Below, one piece after another: positions 60,401-64,000 of a DNA stretch of 64,000 nt (the stretch's first letter is position 1; every line of letters begins with the position of its first letter). The stretch lies in assembly GCA_963704075.1 (NCBI GenBank), contig CAVPGV010000001.1:1-64000 (forward strand), given 5' to 3'. The notes under the pieces are model-generated. The model ran no database searches and had not been told where the DNA came from. It saw only the letters and a list, made by a program, of their open reading frames with translations. The translations under genes were made by a program, and so were the position numbers. This stretch comes from JADKAV01 sp963704075 (lineage in GTDB: Bacteria; Actinomycetota; Actinomycetes; S36-B12; UBA10799).

Positions 60401-61832
60401 GGGCAGCGATGTGACGGCTGCTGTGACCGGCACGGCGTTGAAGTTCGATCCGGGCTTGCCCGATACGTTCGCAGCCGATGGAGACAACCTGCTCCAGATG
60501 GTGCTGGTGACGTCGGCCGTGACTGGCAACACGGGACGCGAACGCATCCAGATCCAGGTCGTTGACGGCGATGTCTGGAAGTACGGCGACGACTACGCCG
60601 AGATCGCGGACGGCGGCAGCGCAGCGCTCGACCCGAACGCGCGCTACGTCCACTCGGTCGAGCAGTGGGGGCGGGTGTACACGACGGACGGGCACAGTTC
60701 CGTGGTCTACGACTCGCGCACGGACAAGGTGACGCCCTACGTCGCTATCCACGGCGGGGCCGTTCCGAGCGCGTTCCAGATCATCGAGCAGTTCCGTGCG
60801 CGGCTGGTGTTCGCGGGCATCGCGGGCCGTCCGTACTCGCTGCGTGGAACGCGCGTGGGCGACCCGTTCGACATGCAGCGCGACCCCGGCGTGATCGACG
60901 GCACGCAGTCGTTCGACACGCAGGTGGCCATCGCGGGTCTGACGCCGGACGCGATCAACGGGTTTGCTCCGCTTGGGGACGACTATGGCGTGGTGTTCGG
61001 CGATCGCTCGCTGACGCTGCTGCGCGGCGATCCGGCTCCGGGAGCGAACGGGCAGTTCGACGACATCCCGAGCGGTGGCGTGGGCGGAGCATTCGGGCGC
61101 GCGTGGTGTCGCGGGCCGGGCGGGCTGCTGTACTACTGGGGCAGCGACGGCGAACTCAAGATGCTGAGCATCGGTTCGGCACCGGAGCCTGTGGTCGGCG
61201 CTCGATTCCGGCGCACGTTGCAGTCGATCGACCTGTCGCAGTTCTACATGCGGATGCGCTACAACACGCGCCGCGACGGGATCGACATCGTGGCGTGCCC
61301 GTACGGTGGCATCGATCTGCAATCGCGTTCCTTCCGTTGGGAGCGCGCGACGGGGGCGATCTGGGAGGACATCCGCACGTCGTCGGATCTGACGTTCGGC
61401 GACCTGATCGTGATCGACGGGGACAACACCGCCGACCAGAACATCCTGTTCACCTGCGCGGACGGGTACGTGCGGACGTGGTCGGACCTCGCCGCAGACG
61501 ATGATGCGCACCCGTTCGAGGGGATGGTCGCCATCGGGCCGATCGGGTACCGCGACGACAACTTCGAGACGGTGATGACGCAGCTACAGGTGCTGCTCGA
61601 CCGGCAGAGCGCGCGGTGTTTCGTGGAGTTGTGGGTGAGCGAGACGCCCGACACGAAGGGCGTGATGCGCCAGCGGTTCACGGTGCGCCCTGGCATGAGC
61701 CACGTCTTGCCGGCGAACGTGTGCGGGAACTTCGTGTTCATCGTGCTGCGCGGTCAAGAGCCGTGGGCGTTCCAGATGGCGCAGGCTGTGGTCACAGCGG
61801 GCGGGTGCAGGCGCACGAAGGTGACCGCGTGA
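57426..61832 (+). CDS. Giant phage tail hub/nozzle-like protein with an internal LamG-type domain
   Basis: A 1468-residue virion protein. Residues 1 to about 300 look like a propeller (repeated VDALGDVYTLEGG-type strands). Residues about 475-710 form a concanavalin/LamG-like lectin domain (GVYFNGISSKMETLP through GEIHVMLVVHRPDD). A proline hinge (PPPPPGG) precedes a second propeller-like part, and from about 1070 the end (RPYSLRGTRVGDPFD, FAPLGDDYGVVFGDRSLTLL) resembles the tail tubular B/P22 gp10 hub class. GTG start. The lectin insertion would be exposed and could bind host glycans. Confidence 0.65.
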   Translation: MRQKPSSFGFPLKGRDDSLIAIGQTPETTIEGHNVASQSPTTGRIGGGRRAGMVRACSSRVGEGIGRGAASVVADLQHVAYTALAEPEEGWSVLGPSGKDAYAVRVDALGDVYTLEGGKHVSIRNSAGVEQATIALPVGTSGQVCRALEIDPFLRRVFVGVSDGGSQASARLWAYERDPYHGWQVLWELGPDSIPALGIYVEKLTLTPNGMLLAGANDRETGRSYMIGFDTLGTIPMERWRAQVPYPLTVQAIAPNDGDIAVGSGENADRGLDPRHPETGQVLDPAFASYKVKDLEDWDTRHWALFDAATLDLRDGDDVFEWPDSLGSQRKFSAAAGAPITINSQDTKYTIASANVTANDTLTFTTPDGSISETYKWVVTPSASGEVAIGGSASLSMINLRDVLKDGGDGTNALVATLPSTLVTVGSLGTGGGGAILPLKCNTQRAIVVCTESSATASLSDSRIFPGGTVTGTAPKLRKNVLSGRAGVYFNGISSKMETLPNSTKATSAAEQQHTLLPGYGNNFSLTESGRFCMFAIIKPYTRYTMACPISQRVDKSGGSWIRRVVSNRNASGVYAENYVGVVERDGTTERTHAADVLSGANDSGFVMVSLLSDPTGDYEVYLNGTAAANSTTATTGTAAANDSLGATTLGQSHYVNGEEQLFWEGEIHVMLVVHRPDDTPMTSIERQLYEGALAWYFGESRLLPATHPYYSVPPPPPGGSVNDWYTSRKVISTTPIVTKLDAQSREIAWMAASDNDTPATIGALGSGMAFLSTGDLVSVGPPALMSGDGSDTASVRLIEDGGDDFTLGWSDDLGTLAKESFTYDKLELAVDEWDNVYIPFNAERYDAGYPPQFLMYSATGTQLAAPDALAARAAFSVALQPTDTGLDDDTVQRAESIVLATQRALSTTLTMSAFPEDGDQIAFDGTVDALPVIETYTFVTTATVDYDVEIGADIGATLDALKAAINGTPRSVLVTATTVDASTLVIKQRIAGSDVTAAVTGTALKFDPGLPDTFAADGDNLLQMVLVTSAVTGNTGRERIQIQVVDGDVWKYGDDYAEIADGGSAALDPNARYVHSVEQWGRVYTTDGHSSVVYDSRTDKVTPYVAIHGGAVPSAFQIIEQFRARLVFAGIAGRPYSLRGTRVGDPFDMQRDPGVIDGTQSFDTQVAIAGLTPDAINGFAPLGDDYGVVFGDRSLTLLRGDPAPGANGQFDDIPSGGVGGAFGRAWCRGPGGLLYYWGSDGELKMLSIGSAPEPVVGARFRRTLQSIDLSQFYMRMRYNTRRDGIDIVACPYGGIDLQSRSFRWERATGAIWEDIRTSSDLTFGDLIVIDGDNTADQNILFTCADGYVRTWSDLAADDDAHPFEGMVAIGPIGYRDDNFETVMTQLQVLLDRQSARCFVELWVSETPDTKGVMRQRFTVRPGMSHVLPANVCGNFVFIVLRGQEPWAFQMAQAVVTAGGCRRTKVTA

Positions 61833-63148
61833 CGTCGCAGCAGACAGGCCATGGCTCGGTGGTGGTGGTGCAGGACGGGCCGACGCTCGTCGCACCGAAC
61901 ATCGGGCACGCGCGCGCGCTGTCGATCAACGGAGGTCGGATCGCTGGGGACAACACTGGCGACCAGAACATCCAGACGATGCTGGACGGTCTCGGCGTGG
62001 CGCGCGGCGCGGTGCTCTATCGCGGCCTGAACGGGTGGGCGTTGCTCGACCCATCGACGGCGGGCTACGTGCTCTCGACGAACGGCGAAGGCGCTGCCCC
62101 ATCGTGGGTGGCGTTGGCCGGTGGTGGCGACGCGCTGACGACGGACACGCTTGACCAGTTCGCGGACGTGACCCAGGCGGCTGGAAAAACGCTCGATATT
62201 ACTGACAACGCGACGCTGAGCGGCACGAACACGGGCGATCAGACGAGCATCGTCGGAATCAGCGGGACGATCGCCGAGTTCAACACGGCCTGTTCGGATG
62301 CTGACTTTGCCACGGGCGGGGGGACAGCTACCGGATCTAACACGGGCGACCAGAACGTGAACACGCTGCTCGACGGCGTTGGCTCGACCAAGGGCGACAT
62401 GCTCGTGCGCGACACGGCGGCATGGGCGGCGATCACCGCTGGCGTGAGCGGCACGCTTCTGACGGCGCACGGTGCGGGCACGCTGCCGACGTGGACGGCG
62501 CAGGCACTCCAGACGATCACGCTGACCACGGACGTGACGGGCAGCGGCACGGGTTCGTTTGCTGCGACCATCGCAGCGGGCGCGGTGACCGCGGCGAAGT
62601 GTGCGACGGGCGTCTACAACCCGCGTCCAGAGTTCATGCCGCAGGTGCTGCACGACGCAGCGAGCACGACAGCTACGCTCGCGCTGTCGAGCGGCGTGTG
62701 CTACGCGCACTACCTCGGCAAAGCCGATCGTGCCTACACGACGATCACGGTGATGCTGCTCTCGACGGTTTCCTACGTCACAGGCGGCGTCGGACCATTC
62801 GCCCAAGTCGGCATCGCTACGGGCACGTTTGCTATCGGAGCGATCCCAACAGGCGGGCTCACGATCAGGGGCTATCTTGACGTAACTGCGGCTTGGACCG
62901 CTGCACCGGGGATCAAGACGCACATCATCACGGGCGTCTCCGGTGTCACAGCGGGCACCGACATCTGGTTCGTTTTCGGCGCGAAGGGCAACACTGCGGG
63001 CACGTTCCGCGGCGTGCTGCCCGACGTTCTCCAGTCAGGGTGCAGGCTGTACGCATCTGGCACGGCTCCGTCGGCTCTGAGCGGAACGGCCATGACGCTC
63101 AGTTCCGCGGCAGGCAACGGCATGTGGATGATGTGGGGTGGCGCATGA
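61829..63148 (+). CDS. Phage tail fibre-like protein with NTGDQ repeats
   Basis: A 439-residue protein. NTGDQ occurs three times (NTGDQNIQTMLDG, NTGDQTSIVGISG, NTGDQNVNTLLDG) in a Gly/Thr/Ala-rich shaft. The segment TTDVTGSGTGSFAATIAAGA is a common phage fibre repeat. The last about 150 residues form a different beta-rich tip (YLGKADRAYTTITVMLLS), probably the receptor-binding part. GTG start overlapping the previous stop. Confidence 0.75.
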   Translation: MTSQQTGHGSVVVVQDGPTLVAPNIGHARALSINGGRIAGDNTGDQNIQTMLDGLGVARGAVLYRGLNGWALLDPSTAGYVLSTNGEGAAPSWVALAGGGDALTTDTLDQFADVTQAAGKTLDITDNATLSGTNTGDQTSIVGISGTIAEFNTACSDADFATGGGTATGSNTGDQNVNTLLDGVGSTKGDMLVRDTAAWAAITAGVSGTLLTAHGAGTLPTWTAQALQTITLTTDVTGSGTGSFAATIAAGAVTAAKCATGVYNPRPEFMPQVLHDAASTTATLALSSGVCYAHYLGKADRAYTTITVMLLSTVSYVTGGVGPFAQVGIATGTFAIGAIPTGGLTIRGYLDVTAAWTAAPGIKTHIITGVSGVTAGTDIWFVFGAKGNTAGTFRGVLPDVLQSGCRLYASGTAPSALSGTAMTLSSAAGNGMWMMWGGA

Positions 63149-63366
63149 GCACCAAGCCGACACGACCGACGACCGGAGCAGGGTTTCGGCAGAGCGTTCC
63201 GTCACGCACGGACGACGTTCGCGCGCGCCGTAACGCGCAGGCGCAGCGCACCACAGACAGTCTCGGCGCGGGGTTGCGCCGGGGTGACAAGGGCAAGGGC
63301 GAAGTCGACTTCGACGCCATCGAGGCGGAGATGAAGCGGCGCGGTTTCTGGAGGAGCACGACATGA
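63145..63366 (+). CDS. Small charged phage protein, unknown
   Basis: A 73-residue, very basic protein (RTDDVRARRNAQAQRTTD, EMKRRGFWRS). No domain recognised. ATG and stop each overlap the neighbours by 4 bases, so it is a genuine part of the phage unit. A small assembly or chaperone role for the fibre is possible but unsupported. Confidence 0.6.
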   Translation: MSTKPTRPTTGAGFRQSVPSRTDDVRARRNAQAQRTTDSLGAGLRRGDKGKGEVDFDAIEAEMKRRGFWRSTT

Positions 63367-63758
63367 GCGGCGGACACATCGGACCGGGTAAGCGACTGTA
63401 CGTGGATGGAGTAGCTATCCAGTACCCGGCGACACACAACGCAGACATCGCAACCTTCGGCGACGCTACATCTACGTCCGCCGCGAACGCGACTCTGGGC
63501 TTCACGGGAACTCAGGTGCGGCGCGTCACGGTGCTGACGCACACGACAGCAGGCGCGGTGTATCTCGGACAAGACGACGGCGCAGACAGCGCAACGTTTC
63601 CTGCTGCGTTGACGTACGAGATTCCGTTGAATCAGGCGTGCCCGTTCGACATCCCGCTCGGACGTGGGCCGGATGGTATCTTCATTCCGGGTGCGCTCGC
63701 GGCGGCGGCACAGCGTTCGTCAACGACGTTCGTTGTGGACTACGACGAGGTGTCGTAA
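63363..63758 (+). CDS. Small phage virion-associated protein, unknown
   Basis: A 131-residue protein. VRRVTVLTHTTAGAVYLGQD and AQRSSTTFVVDYDEVS suggest a beta-sandwich, as in small head-fibre or tail-decoration proteins. ATG inside the previous stop. Its stop overlaps the next ATG by one base. Confidence 0.6.
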   Translation: MSGGHIGPGKRLYVDGVAIQYPATHNADIATFGDATSTSAANATLGFTGTQVRRVTVLTHTTAGAVYLGQDDGADSATFPAALTYEIPLNQACPFDIPLGRGPDGIFIPGALAAAAQRSSTTFVVDYDEVS

Positions 63759-64000
63759 TGCAGCCTGTTGGAGCAACGATCGCGCCGACGACGTTCACGA
63801 GCCTTGGCACTGCAACGGGATCGGCTGGCGGCGCGGACAACATCGAGTTCATCGGGACGCTGTTCGACGACAACGGCGTTAACTGGATCGAGTTCGGTGG
63901 CGTTCGGGCGACGAGCGTCACAGTCGTGTCTGGGACGTCCACCACCGCAGACACGCCGGCACATGCGATCGGTACGGTCGATGTGACGCTGAAGCCTAGC
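63758..64000 (+). CDS. Phage protein with IPT/TIG-like repeat (runs off the window)
   Basis: The first 81 codons only; no stop before the window ends. IEFIGTLFDDNGVNWIEFGG and a threonine/valine-rich strand (VTVVSGTSTTADTPAHAIGT) followed by VDVTLK have the spacing of an IPT/TIG immunoglobulin-like domain, common in phage surface proteins. Confidence 0.6.
   Translation, partial: MQPVGATIAPTTFTSLGTATGSAGGADNIEFIGTLFDDNGVNWIEFGGVRATSVTVVSGTSTTADTPAHAIGTVDVTLKPS

Noticed and set aside
60339..61511. A 390-codon minus-strand frame within the phage region
   Set aside because: Arg/His-rich antisense reading of the giant tail gene; the phage unit is uniformly on the plus strand with tight overlaps.

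Overview
The window looks like high-GC actinobacterial chromosome up to about 54.9 kb. The evidence is the strong G/C third-position bias, many GTG starts, many 4-base ATGA/GTGA gene overlaps, a bacterial proteasome activator (Bpa), a c-di-AMP riboswitch in front of an NlpC/P60 gene, and a set of arabinogalactan-type cell-wall genes. From about 54.92 kb to the end the sequence is different: same-strand, ACG/TCG-codon-rich virion genes of a short-tailed (podovirus-like) phage. They abut a truncated IS30 transposase remnant, so this is either a degraded prophage edge or an assembly join.

Layout. 0.1-3.9 kb: GMC oxidoreductase and two extended SDR enzymes. 3.9-8.4 kb: GtrA-like protein, GlfT1-like and GT4 glycosyltransferases, and a Wzm/Wzt-type ABC polysaccharide exporter. 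8.4-12.2 kb: GH43-like glycosidase and a large YfhO-like membrane protein. 12.3-18.7 kb: a sugar-nucleotide block (two DegT aminotransferases, a Gfo/Idh dehydrogenase, two hexapeptide acyltransferases, an SDR and a membrane GT2). 18.8-28.7 kb: galactan, rhamnose and decaprenyl-phospho-arabinose genes (glfT2, glf, rmlC, dprE1, rmlD, polyprenyl GT2 plus DUF2304, initiating sugar-phosphate transferase, ubiA). 28.6-35.5 kb, minus strand: DUF4012 protein, a DUF1972-type GT4 and three paralogous secreted clan GH-A-like proteins. 35.9-45.9 kb: tRNA-Leu(CAG), ABM protein, subtilase, mutM, FAD-linked oxidase, GDPD, a broken beta-lactamase-like lipoprotein gene, larC, larB and pheA. 46.3-54.2 kb: NlpC/P60 with c-di-AMP riboswitch, HAD phosphatase, serS, SDR, DUF2231, bpa, potassium channel and an acyl-CoA carboxylase beta subunit under a palindromic operator. 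54.2-54.9 kb: tandem 31-bp repeats and the IS30 remnant. 54.9-64 kb: phage capsid, connector, tail and fibre genes.

How it works together: the first 35 kb reads as a cell-envelope polysaccharide locus. Glf makes UDP-galactofuranose, GlfT1/GlfT2-like enzymes build galactan on a lipid carrier, the ABC exporter moves it out, and UbiA and DprE1 supply part of the decaprenyl-phospho-arabinose path. The rml genes supply dTDP-rhamnose. The amino-sugar block and the initiating transferase suggest a second decorated glycan.

Caveat: many genes, including probable housekeeping genes (mutM, pheA), carry single-base frameshifts. Most sit in runs of C, G or A and restore perfect family motifs when corrected, so they look like consensus-sequence errors rather than biology. 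glfT2 carries two compensating ones that hide its catalytic centre. All functions are read from motifs and family memory; no database search was run.
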